A stretch of DNA of 36,724 nucleotides from JAVWGW01 sp036651575. Lineage in GTDB: Bacteria; Actinomycetota; Coriobacteriia; Coriobacteriales; Eggerthellaceae. The notes under the pieces were generated by a model. It searched no databases and was not told where the DNA came from. It was given only the letters and a program-made list of their open reading frames with translations. Of the stretch, positions 16,207-24,300 are shown piece after piece. The translations under genes and the position numbers were made by a program. Numbering within the stretch: the first letter of the stretch is position 1; every line of letters begins with the position of its first letter. Location: assembly GCA_036651575.1 (NCBI GenBank), contig JAVVXN010000012.1, positions 1-36,724 of the forward strand, written 5' to 3'.

Positions 16207-17079
16207 CTAGGCCGCTTTCTTTTCTTCGGTCGCAGATTTTTCCGCGGGGGTTTCTTCCTTGTCGGTTTTTGCTGCGTTGGCGGTATCGGTGCGCTCGGTT
16301 TTGGCAGCGGGCGTGTTGCTGGCCGGTAGGGTGGCAACGCTGTTGTGTGCTTCTTCGGCGCAGAAACTGCAGGCTCGGTTGCGCTTGGCGTCGAAGGCTT
16401 CTTGTACGGTGCCGGTGAAGATGGTGCCCGAATTGACGATGGCCTGGCAGTTCGGATCGAGATGATATACCTTGCCAAATGTGGTCCAGTAGACGGTTCC
16501 GTCGCCGTAGGTGGCCGCTGCTTTTGTGGCGGCCTGCTGGTCTTCGGCGCTGGCCGGATTGTAATCGATGGAGGAAGCGCCGGCGATGACGAGAGCGAGT
16601 GCTGCAGCAATCGTTGCGATCTGCTTCGTTTTTTTGTCGGCATCTTTGTTGGCAAGTACCAAGATGATAAACGGCAAAAATGCGATGATGGACATGATTG
16701 CGCCCAACTGATTCTGCACGAAGAATTTAACTTTTTCGGCTTTTGAGGGGGGATCGATATGGTTGGCGCGTTTCCAGATCTGCGAAGCGACGACCACGCA
16801 GATCAGATCAAGCACCAACGCTCCGATCATCCATGCCGTTGTACTGTGCAGGTAGATCGTGCCATTCATAATGAGAATAGCCAAAACCTCGAAGGCAATG
16901 GCTGCGGCCCATAAAACGGCGGAGGCGATGCGCATCCCTAAAACATTTTTTTTGTTGGTTACGGCGACGGTATTTTTTTCCACCTGGGAGGCTTCGGTTG
17001 CTTGCTGGGGAGCGTCAACGGCTTTGCCAGAGTCGGCAGCAACAAACTTACGATCGGGGTGTGGTTTCTTTTCTGTCAT
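16207..17079 (-). CDS. four-helix membrane protein with a C-terminal HC3 metal-binding-type motif
   Basis: Function unknown. The 290-residue protein has a polar N-terminus (1-45), four predicted membrane helices (about 48-70, 82-101, 122-144, 152-170) and a soluble C-terminal part. That part contains VYWTTFGKVYHLDPNCQAI then ACSFCAEE, giving H206, C211, C237 and C240. This arrangement (YH-x4-C ... CxxC) resembles the small Ada-type zinc domain found at the ends of many bacterial membrane and secreted proteins, so metal binding is inferred. The last 45 residues are a Lys/Glu/Ala-rich tail. The ATG at 17079 has AGAAAGGA 7-8 bases upstream; the frame extends 33 codons further without support. 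It is divergent from the small gene at 17204. Confidence 0.8.
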   Translation of the reverse strand: MTEKKPHPDRKFVAADSGKAVDAPQQATEASQVEKNTVAVTNKKNVLGMRIASAVLWAAAIAFEVLAILIMNGTIYLHSTTAWMIGALVLDLICVVVASQIWKRANHIDPPSKAEKVKFFVQNQLGAIMSIIAFLPFIILVLANKDADKKTKQIATIAAALALVIAGASSIDYNPASAEDQQAATKAAATYGDGTVYWTTFGKVYHLDPNCQAIVNSGTIFTGTVQEAFDAKRNRACSFCAEEAHNSVATLPASNTPAAKTERTDTANAAKTDKEETPAEKSATEEKKAA

Positions 17080-17203
17080 GCGTGTTCCTTTCTGCGAGCG
17101 GCATATTTTCGCGTGTTTACAAAAATATGTAAGATTAAGGTAGAAACTTATATAAAACCTAGGTAGTATTATATACATGGGATGTTTTATTAAAGGAGAG
17201 AAA
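17080..17203. promoter_or_regulatory. AT-rich divergent promoter region
   Basis: This 124-base gap separates the divergent genes at 17079 (-) and 17204 (+) and is clearly richer in A and T than its surroundings. TATTAT at 17167-17172 could be a -10 for the rightward gene, but no strong -35 was found for either direction. Ribosome sites for both genes lie at its ends. Confidence 0.35.
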
Positions 17204-17497
17204 ATGACTGAATTTGATATTGCGGGTGCCGTTGATCAGATTATGGGTAAGGTGGCAGGCGACGAAGGGTTACTTGGTCAGCTTAAGGAAGATCCTGCAG
17301 GTACGCTTGAGAGTATGACGGGAATCGATATTCCGACCGAGCAAATCGATGCTGTTGTTGCAAAACTGGGCGGCGTCGATGGATTGGTCGGTGACCTTAC
17401 GAGCGGTAAGGGAATCGGTGGCGTTCTTGAAGATGTCGAACAGGCTGCAGGCGGCCTTGCAGGGGATTTGCTCGGTGGTTTTTTCGATAAAAAATAA
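17204..17497 (+). CDS. small helical protein resembling Nif11/NHLP-type leader sequences
   Basis: The 97-residue product is not assigned to a known enzyme. Its N-terminal half (LLGQLKEDPAGTLESMTGID, then PTEQIDAVVAKL) resembles the DP-containing helical repeat of Nif11 and nitrile-hydratase-type RiPP leader peptides and of small standalone proteins common in Clostridia and Coriobacteriia. The C-terminal half is Gly/Asp/Leu-rich (GLVGDLTSGKGIGGVLED, then AGGLAGDLLGGFFDKK) with no Cys, which argues against a lanthipeptide core. The ATG at 17204 has a strong AAAGGAG site 5 bases upstream; an upstream in-frame ATG at 17177 has none. It is divergent from the membrane protein with the His/Cys tail. 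No modification enzyme or exporter gene is adjacent. A structural or regulatory role is as likely as a peptide-precursor role. Confidence 0.8.
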   Translation: MTEFDIAGAVDQIMGKVAGDEGLLGQLKEDPAGTLESMTGIDIPTEQIDAVVAKLGGVDGLVGDLTSGKGIGGVLEDVEQAAGGLAGDLLGGFFDKK

Positions 17498-17728
17498 TCA
17501 AACAGGTAAAAAAGTCAGTTTTGTGCGTTGCTCGGGGTGGGGGCTACCGGCTGTGGGGGTCGGTAGAAACCCTGCGCTGGTTGCGGGCATTGCAGAATAT
17601 GCGACCTTTGTGCATAGGCACTGGTAATCTGGTTGCTTCATGCTAAAATAATTCAACTTGTGTAATCACAGAAACGCGCACGCAGGCGCAATAAACGCAG
17701 TTTAATCGCAGCAGTCGAGAGGATTATC

Positions 17729-18199
17729 ATGGACGAAACGGGAGTATTGAGCTTGATTGAAGAGCTTTCCATCCTCCTCGAGGATTCAAAGCCGGTCTTC
17801 GGCAAGAGCAATTTACGGCAGGTTGATGTTGCTGCCGCCTTTGAAATTATGGATGAAATTCGTGATACCTTCCCCAGCGAATTCGCCCAGTCCCGTCAGA
17901 TTGTGCGAGAGCGTCAAAGCTTGATCGACGATGCGGACGCAGAAGCAACGCGCTTTATCGAAGATGCTCGCAGCCAAGCGATGACCATTGCAAGCGAACA
18001 GGAAATCGTTCGCATCTCACAGCAGCAGGCCGATACTATCATGGCCGATGCTCGTGAACTTGAACGCCAGACCCGTGCTGGTGCCGAAGATTACGCCGAT
18101 GAAGTGTTCTCGCATGTGGAGCAGAGTCTTGATACGCTTTTGGGCAACGTCCGTCGCTGCCGGGATCGCCTGAACGCCAATGCCATGAGTGAGCACTAG
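17729..18199 (+). CDS. SepIVA/DivIVA-like coiled-coil protein
   Basis: A 156-residue, almost entirely helical acidic protein with a central coiled coil (about 50-135) rich in Ala, Glu, Gln and Arg, and no membrane segment. It resembles the ATP-synthase-B-like/DivIVA-like coiled-coil proteins that lie immediately upstream of DUF177 in Actinomycetota. There the Mycobacterium member SepIVA (Rv2927c) helps organise septation and envelope growth; the role here is inferred from that position. A GAGAGGA ribosome site precedes the ATG at 17729. The stop codon abuts the DUF177 start, so the two are translated together. The 231-base gap upstream (17498-17728) holds no gene I can recognise, only a weak CTACCG/CGGTAG hairpin. 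Confidence 0.8.
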   Translation: MDETGVLSLIEELSILLEDSKPVFGKSNLRQVDVAAAFEIMDEIRDTFPSEFAQSRQIVRERQSLIDDADAEATRFIEDARSQAMTIASEQEIVRISQQQADTIMADARELERQTRAGAEDYADEVFSHVEQSLDTLLGNVRRCRDRLNANAMSEH

Positions 18200-18757
18200 A
18201 TGACTGAAACTTCTTTTCCGGTGCCCGCTGAACTCTTTGCTGCTGCGGAGAGTTCTTCCTTTTCAGGAACGTACGAACCCTTGGTTTTTAAGGCCGGTCC
18301 CGATCTTTATACGTTTGATAAGCCGCTTGCCTGGCAGGTGAGCATTACCAACACCGGCGGGGCCCTGTTGGTAATCGGTACCGTCGAAGGTGTTGCCACC
18401 ACCTCGTGCGCTCGCTGTATGGAGCCGGTCGTGCTTTCTATGATGGGTGAAATCGAAGGATATTATCTGCTCTCGGCTGATGACGAGGCCGATTTGGAAG
18501 ATGTCGAGGAAGACGAATTTGAGGTTCTCGGCCCTGACAATGTTATCGATTTGGTGCCGCTTATCCGTGCGGCTATCTTGCTTGAGTGTCCTTTGGTTCC
18601 TCTCTGCGATGACGCCTGTAAGGGCTTGTGTCCGACCTGCGGTAAAAATCTCAATGAGGGCGATTGTGATTGTGTGGCAACGCTCGATGAGGCAGCCGAT
18701 GCTACCGGTCGGGAAAATCCTTTTGCCGTTCTGAAGGATTTTCCCTTCGAAAACTGA
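18200..18757 (+). CDS. DUF177 (YceD-like) protein
   Basis: A 185-residue DUF177 protein. Family members are encoded next to rpmF in most bacteria and are linked to 23S rRNA accumulation. The product has the conserved CARC pair (about residues 74-77) and the C-terminal cysteine motif CDDACKGLCPTCGKNLN followed by CDC, which probably binds zinc. An acidic loop (about 93-110) separates the halves. The ATG directly follows the stop of the SepIVA-like gene, so coupling is expected. rpmF follows after 162 bases with its own predicted promoter. The length is typical for the actinobacterial branch. Confidence 0.93.
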   Translation: MTETSFPVPAELFAAAESSSFSGTYEPLVFKAGPDLYTFDKPLAWQVSITNTGGALLVIGTVEGVATTSCARCMEPVVLSMMGEIEGYYLLSADDEADLEDVEEDEFEVLGPDNVIDLVPLIRAAILLECPLVPLCDDACKGLCPTCGKNLNEGDCDCVATLDEAADATGRENPFAVLKDFPFEN

Positions 18758-18820
18758 TGTATTTTCGACGCGTTTTGTGGAGCAGTTCGTGTGAAGCTTT
18801 ATATTTTTGGGCGAGTATGC

Positions 18821-18849
18821 TTGCGCCATGCCATTCACTTTGCTAGAAT
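18821..18849 (+). promoter_or_regulatory. probable rpmF promoter
   Basis: TTGCGC (18821-18826), a 17-base spacer and TAGAAT (18844-18849) give a good sigma-70-type promoter. Transcription would start near 18856 and leave a leader of about 65 bases before the rpmF ATG at 18920. Confidence 0.6.
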
Positions 18850-18882
18850 ATCGCTTTGCGTGTAATCGCATGAATAACTAAT

Positions 18883-18901
18883 CGAGCGCAGGCTCGTCTT
18901 T
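18883..18901 (+). other. small terminator-like hairpin in the rpmF leader
   Basis: CGAGC (18883-18887) and GCTCG (18892-18896) form a 5-bp stem with a GCAG loop, followed by TCTTTT. It lies just before the rpmF ribosome site. It looks like a small attenuator, but a 5-bp stem is short and may be chance. Confidence 0.25.
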
Positions 18902-18919
18902 TGCAAAAGGAGAAATGTT

Positions 18920-19099
18920 ATGGCAGTACCTAAGCGTAAAACGGGTCGTTCTCGCACTCATTCTCGTCGTAGCGCGAATAGCGTGATTCCAGTCGCTGCT
19001 CGTTCTTTGTGTCCGCAGTGCGGCGAAGCAAAGCTTCCGCATCGCGTGTGCCCGAATTGCGGCTACTACAAGAATCGCGAAGTCATCGTCGTCGACTAG
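18920..19099 (+). CDS. rpmF: 50S ribosomal protein L32
   Basis: L32 is a small zinc-ribbon protein of the large ribosomal subunit. The 59-residue product begins MAVPKRKTGRSRTHSRRSAN, the family hallmark. It has two CxxC pairs (C27/C30 and C40/C43), so it is the zinc-binding form, like L28 in this window. An AAAGGAG ribosome site precedes the ATG. It follows DUF177, the conserved DUF177-rpmF pairing, and is closed by a strong terminator at 19134-19185. Both this gene and its terminator are clear in the sequence. Confidence 0.98.
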   Translation: MAVPKRKTGRSRTHSRRSANSVIPVAARSLCPQCGEAKLPHRVCPNCGYYKNREVIVVD

Positions 19100-19133
19100 C
19101 GATTTTGGTACGTCGGTAATACGTTACGATAAG

Positions 19134-19185
19134 AATCCCTCTGGGTTGAGCAGTTCGTTCTGCGCTTCCCCTAGGGATTTTTTTT
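19134..19185 (+). terminator. rho-independent terminator after rpmF
   Basis: AATCCCT (19134-19140) pairs with AGGGATT (19173-19179). Inner pairings (GGG with CCC, and GCAG with CTGC around TTCGTT) extend the stem. A run of eight T residues (19178-19185) follows. This is a convincing intrinsic terminator 35 bases after the rpmF stop. Confidence 0.85.
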
Positions 19186-19474
19186 GGCGGAGCTCCCGAT
19201 CGATGCTTTATTGCGTCCGCAAGCGGTCGCAAATCTGTGCGGGTGCATTTTTTTGGGGTTATGAGCAGCATCGTGTTTTTGGCGCGCGATCAAAAGGGAT
19301 CGGTGCATTCTTCTTTTCTTTTATCCCCGCGTTTTCCCCTGAAATTCCGGATCGCGTTTTTTCTTGCATCGCGGTGTTGTGCCATGCTTGGAAAGAAATG
19401 AGGCGGGGTGCGCATGCACCCTGAAATTCTGTGCTGGTTATCCACCAGCGTATTTTGCGTAAGGAGATCCTTTC
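19186..19474 (+). other. non-coding leader region before plsX with two tandem hairpins
   Basis: No gene with a ribosome site is seen in these 289 bases, which contain several T runs. Near the 3' end are two perfect 6-bp hairpins: GGGTGC-GCAT-GCACCC (19406-19421) and GCTGGT-TATCC-ACCAGC (19433-19449). The plsX ribosome site is part of the small palindrome AAGGAGATCCTT. A promoter for plsX must lie here, because rpmF is terminated, but none stands out. Confidence 0.45.
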
Positions 19475-20464
19475 GTGGCTGAAAAAGTTACCCTGACCGT
19501 CGATGCGCTCGGCGGAGATAATGCCCCCGATGTTGTGCTTGAGGGCACGGCGGCAGCCTTGGCTGAGGACGTTGATCTGACGGTTGTTCTCTGTGGTCCG
19601 AAAGAGGTGGTTGAGCCTTTTGCGGCAGCTCATGAACGCTGCGTTGCGCAGGTGACTACCGAGTGCATCGCGATGGGCGAACATCCCGCGCGTGCCGTGC
19701 GCGCAAAAAAAGATTCTTCGATCGTTGTCGGGTGTCGTCTGGTGAAGGAGGGCGCGGCTCAAGGTTTTTTCTCAGCGGGTTCTACCGGGGCTTGCCTGGC
19801 GGCGGGCACGCTGGTGATGGGTCGTGTAAAAGGCGTTACTCGTCCCGCCTTGTGTTCTGTCATCCCTTCTCCGATAGCCCCCGTTATCATGTGCGATATC
19901 GGGGCAAATGCCGACTGCAAACCTGAGTATTTGGTGCAGTTTGCGCAGATGGCGACTATTTATACCGAAAAAATCATCAAAATCGAAAACCCTCGCGTGG
20001 CGCTTCTCAACATCGGCGAAGAAGATGAAAAAGGATCGGTTTTTGCCCAGGAAGCTTTTAAGCTCTTGAAGGCGAACCTCCCTAATTTCAATGGCAACGC
20101 TGAGGGATGCGATATCCTGTCGGCTACCTACGACATCTTCGTGACCGATGGCTTTACGGGAAACGTCTGCCTCAAGACGATAGAGGGAACCTCGAAGACG
20201 CTTTTCAAGGCGCTGAAAGGGGTTTTTTACACCAATGTGGTTACCAAGATTGGGGCTTTGCCCCTCAAGGGTGAGCTTGCGAAGTTGATGGCCAAGATCA
20301 GTCCTGACACCTATGGCGGGGCACCGCTTCTCGGAGTGAAAGGCGCCTGTATTGTCGGGCATGGTTCGTCGAATTCAACCGCGATCCAAAACGGTATCCG
20401 TACGACGGCGGAAACCGTACGAGCGCATGTTTCTGAATTAATAGCGCAAGCTGTTACCAAATAG
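19475..20464 (+). CDS. plsX: phosphate acyltransferase PlsX
   Basis: PlsX converts acyl-ACP and phosphate to acyl-phosphate, the acyl donor for PlsY in phospholipid synthesis. It is a peripheral membrane enzyme. The 329-residue protein begins with the family pattern VTLTVDALGGDNAPDVVLEG and has FFSAGSTGACLAAG, DIGANADCKPE and TDGFTGNVCLKTIEG in the expected order. It starts with GTG at 19475, and AAGGAG lies about 10 bases upstream. rnc follows after 49 bases. In many bacteria fabD, fabG and acpP lie between plsX and rnc; here they are absent. Confidence 0.97.
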   Translation: MAEKVTLTVDALGGDNAPDVVLEGTAAALAEDVDLTVVLCGPKEVVEPFAAAHERCVAQVTTECIAMGEHPARAVRAKKDSSIVVGCRLVKEGAAQGFFSAGSTGACLAAGTLVMGRVKGVTRPALCSVIPSPIAPVIMCDIGANADCKPEYLVQFAQMATIYTEKIIKIENPRVALLNIGEEDEKGSVFAQEAFKLLKANLPNFNGNAEGCDILSATYDIFVTDGFTGNVCLKTIEGTSKTLFKALKGVFYTNVVTKIGALPLKGELAKLMAKISPDTYGGAPLLGVKGACIVGHGSSNSTAIQNGIRTTAETVRAHVSELIAQAVTK

Positions 20465-20513
20465 GAGCTGCTAGAGTAAACTTAATCGAAAACACTTTGA
20501 AACAGGGTTTGGT

Positions 20514-21323
20514 ATGATGCTTTCCGATGAACAGAAAGAAAAACTCGAACAGACACAGCAGATGCTTGATTATCGATTCGATGATCAGCAGCTGCTGCTT
20601 TCTGCAATCACTCACCCATCTGCGGTTGAGGGAAAGCCGGTGAAGTTTTCTTACGAGCGACTTGAGTTTTTAGGCGATAGCATACTCGGATCTATCGTTG
20701 CTACCGCTGCGTTTCATCGCTATCCCGAGCTTGATGAGGGTGGGTTGACGCGTATTAAAGTGTCGCTTGTTTCGGGGGCGACACTCGCGAAGGTGGCTGA
20801 ATCTCTCGGGTTTGCCGATATCATTATGTTTGGATCGTCTGAAACCGGCACGGGTAAACGCGGATTGCATTCCGCTTTGGAAAACGTATATGAAGCTGTT
20901 GTCGCGGCGCTGTATCTGGATGGGGGTATTGCTGCGGCACAGCAGTTTGTCGCTGAAAATCTTCTCGATCACATGTCGTTGGGGATGGCACAAGAACCGG
21001 AGAATCCGAAAAGTATCCTGCAAGAAAAATTACAGGAAGACGGAATCACCCCTACTTACAAGCTCGTTGAGACTCAGGGGCCGCCACACGATCGTACGTT
21101 TATCACGCAGGTTTTTGCGGGCATGCAAGCTCTTGCGCGCGGTGTGGGGCGCACGAAAAAGGAATCCGAAAGTCAAGCTGCCGAAATTGCTCTCGAAGGT
21201 ATGAGGTCAACGGATAAGCAAACGAGAGCTCAGGCCAAAGCGGAAAAAGCCACCGCGCGTGCCACCGAGCGTGCGCGCAAGAAGGCGGAGCGCGATGCTT
21301 TTCGCCAGAAAAAACAGGGGTAA
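20514..21323 (+). CDS. rnc: ribonuclease III
   Basis: RNase III cleaves double-stranded RNA and matures rRNA. The 269-residue protein has the signature ERLEFLGDS (48-56, with E48, E51 and D55), a second catalytic helix (SALENVYEAVVAALYLDGG) and a C-terminal double-stranded-RNA-binding domain (about 165-235). It ends in a basic Ala/Lys/Arg tail of about 35 residues. At the place of E. coli Asp114 the residue is Asn124 (codon AAC), while E127 matches Glu117. The spacing from D55 to N124 is 69, the same as D45 to D114, so the alignment is firm. Two ATGs in a row (20514 and 20517) are possible starts. smc follows three bases after the stop. Confidence 0.96.
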   Translation: MMLSDEQKEKLEQTQQMLDYRFDDQQLLLSAITHPSAVEGKPVKFSYERLEFLGDSILGSIVATAAFHRYPELDEGGLTRIKVSLVSGATLAKVAESLGFADIIMFGSSETGTGKRGLHSALENVYEAVVAALYLDGGIAAAQQFVAENLLDHMSLGMAQEPENPKSILQEKLQEDGITPTYKLVETQGPPHDRTFITQVFAGMQALARGVGRTKKESESQAAEIALEGMRSTDKQTRAQAKAEKATARATERARKKAERDAFRQKKQG

Positions 21324-21326
21324 TCC

Positions 21327-24300
21327 GTGTACCTGAAATCCCTGGTTCTGAAAGGTTTTAAATCGTTTGCCGACCGATCGGTTCTTTCGTTTGAACCCGG
21401 GGTCAGCGCCGTTGTCGGTCCGAACGGGTCGGGAAAATCAAACATTTCAGATGCCGTTTTGTGGGTGTTAGGCGAGCGGAATGCGAAAAATTTACGCGGA
21501 CAGGCGATGGAGGACGTTATTTTTGCCGGATCGTCGGCGCGTAAACCGGTCGGTATTGCTGAAGTTGATTTGATTCTCGACAATTCGGACGGCACGTTGC
21601 CTATCGATTACTCCGAAGTCGCCTTGACCCGTCGCATGTACCGAAACGGTGAAAGCGAGTACCTCATCAACGGGGTTATTGCTCGGCGTATGGATGTGCT
21701 CGATATTTTGCACGATACGGGTCTTGGCACGGGGACTCATTCCATCATTTCGCAGGGGAGCCTTGACTCTATCTTGCAGTCAAAACCAGAAGATCGGCGG
21801 GCGCTTATTGAAGAAGCGGCCGGCGTGCTTAAGCATAAGCAGCGCAAGCTCAAAAGCGAACGGAAGCTTGAGCAGATGGACGCTCATGTAATGCGGGTGA
21901 AAGATGTGGCATCGGAAGTGGCCCGTCAACTTAAGCCGCTTGAGCGCAAGGCGAAGCGTGCGCGCGCGTATCAGGATTTCGCGGTACAACTCACTGAACT
22001 CAATGTGGTGCTTGCCGTCGATGACCTTCGGGTTCTTCAGAAAAAGTGGGATGAAGCCAGCGGCCATGAAGCTGGTTTAGCTGCGCAGGTTGAAGGTGCT
22101 CGCAATCGAGTTGAGCGTGCGGAAGCCACGGTGGAGCAGTTGCAGGGAACATTGCAATCAAAAAGTTTTGATGCTGGCGAGCTGGCGCAGCGTTATCGTC
22201 GTGCTCAAATGGCGCTCGAACGTTTCGAGGCGAATCTGTTGTTGCTGCGCGAGAAAAAGCACTCTTTGCAGCGCTCTGATCGCGATCTTGCAATTTCTTT
22301 GGAAGAGGGCAAGATAAAATCTCGGGCAGCCGTTGTCGAGCAAGAAAAAGCAAACGAGGTGCTCGTTCAGGTCTGTGCGGACAAGGCGCGCGCCGAAGCG
22401 GTTTTGCGTCACCAGACAGGCGCGCGGGATGCTCTTTGTGCTCAGGTGAAGGATCTGTCTGACGCTTTGGGTGTAGCCCGCAATGAGCAGCGGATTCTTC
22501 GTGGGCAGATCGATGGTGCCCTGCGACGTCAAGCTGAAACGAAAGAAGTGCTTTCCAGCAATCTTGCTCATGAAAAACTGATTGCCAGCCACGGTAAAGA
22601 ATTGGAAATGCAGCTTGAGCGCGCTTTGCGCGATTGCGATTTGGCGCGGGATGCAGCGGCGCAGATTGCGACTGACAGCGCCGTTCTCCAAGCGCGTGAT
22701 GCCGTGGTGCGCCAGACTGTTGCTGCCGCTCTTGCCGCGCGCGAAGCTGCGCGACTCGCCCTCGACGCCGCCCGCGATCGCGTGGCGAACCTTAAAGCTG
22801 AAATTCAGGCACTCGAAGAGCTTGAACGAGCTCAGGAAGCTGCGAATCCGGCGCTTGCCTGGGTTATGGAGAACAAAGATCAATTCGATGCGGAAATGAA
22901 GCCGATCGCGCATGTGATCAAAGCTCCCGATCATCTTGAGGCCCTGCTCGAGATACTGCTCGGTGCCGACCTTTCGGCGCTGTTTGTGCGCGACGTTTCC
23001 GTGGCGAGTGTTGTGGCGCACCTGCTGCGCAGCGCTGTTGAAGTGGGTGATATCGTCTTGTTGCCGCAGCGGGGCATGCGGGCAAAGCGGGTTTATCCAG
23101 ACAGCCTCGACGCTTCGGTGCGCTTAGTTGAAAAACTTCAATATCCGCCAGCGTATGCCGAAGCGGTTGAGTCGCTTTTGGGGGATGTCTATCTTTGTAG
23201 CGATTCTGCCACCGCGATTGCCTGCCATGAAAAACAGGGTGCCGATGTTCGGTTTGCTACGACTGATGGATTTGTGATCTGGCAAAACGGTAAGATATCA
23301 ATCGGTTTTAAAGAGGTGGACGATCGGGGCGCCCTCGCGCGCCATCGCCGTTTAGAATCCTTGCAAAGCGCGTTTGCTGAAACGCAAAAAGATTGCGAGC
23401 AGGCGCTCGGGGCTCAAGAGGCTGCCGAGGATGCGCAAAGGCAGGCTCAGGCTGAAAGCTTACAGGTGAGTCAAAAGCTTGCCGAAGTTCGAGGAAAAAA
23501 TGATGCCAGTTTGCAAGAAATGAAGCGTGCTGAAGAAAAACTTTCTGCCTTACGTCGTGAATACGAGGGGCTTGAACAGCAGCGATGCGCGGCACAAACC
23601 GCACTGGCAGCGGCGCGTCCGACTGCCGCTGAACTGGAAAAAAATTTACTGCAATACAACGAGGATCTTGCCTTTTCAATCTCACAAACCAAAAAACAGC
23701 AACGAATTCTTGATCCCCTCCAAGCGCAGGTGCTGCAAGCGAACGAAGCGATATCTGCAGCCAACCTCGAGGTCACCCGATTTGCCGAGCGCGAAACGTA
23801 TGCCCAGCGTCTCCTTTTGGCTCGCGAACAAGAAATTGCGGCGCTTGCAAGCACGTATGAGACCGCACAGAAAAACTTAGCGGCAAAGCATCGAGTGCAA
23901 GATGGTATCGACCCTTTACTTTCGCTGCTCGAAACACTCAGCTCCTCCGCACGCCGCTGGACCGATAGCCTGGAAGCGGAAACGACCCATGCCCAAAGCG
24001 CTTCGGCGGGGTTGCACACCTCCATAAATGCCGCTCGTGATGAAGCCCGCGGAGCTCACCAGGCTTTCGATGAGGTCAATGCCGTTCTTTCGCAGGCTCG
24101 GGTCGATAAGGGTCGTCTTGAGGTCCAGGTGGAAGCCGCGATCGACATCATCGTGCACGATTGTGATATGCCGCTTGAAAAGGCTCTTGAGATGCCCATT
24201 CTCAAAGACCGTGCCGAAACGGAGGATAAGACGTTTCAGCTGCGTCGTCGAATCGCCAATATGGGAACGATCAATCCCGATGCTGCCGTCGAGTACGAAG

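Noticed and set aside
17204..17497. Complete RiPP biosynthesis cluster around the leader-like protein
   Set aside because: No cyclodehydratase, radical SAM, lanthionine synthetase or exporter gene lies within the window, so only the single small gene is reported.
19146..19424. Open frame of 92 codons between rpmF and plsX
   Set aside because: It begins inside the terminator, lacks a ribosome site and has a composition unlike a protein (many Phe, Ser, Arg and Cys from T runs).
22158..23021. Open frame of 287 codons antisense to smc
   Set aside because: It lies inside the smc coiled-coil coding region and shows no family motif or start signal.
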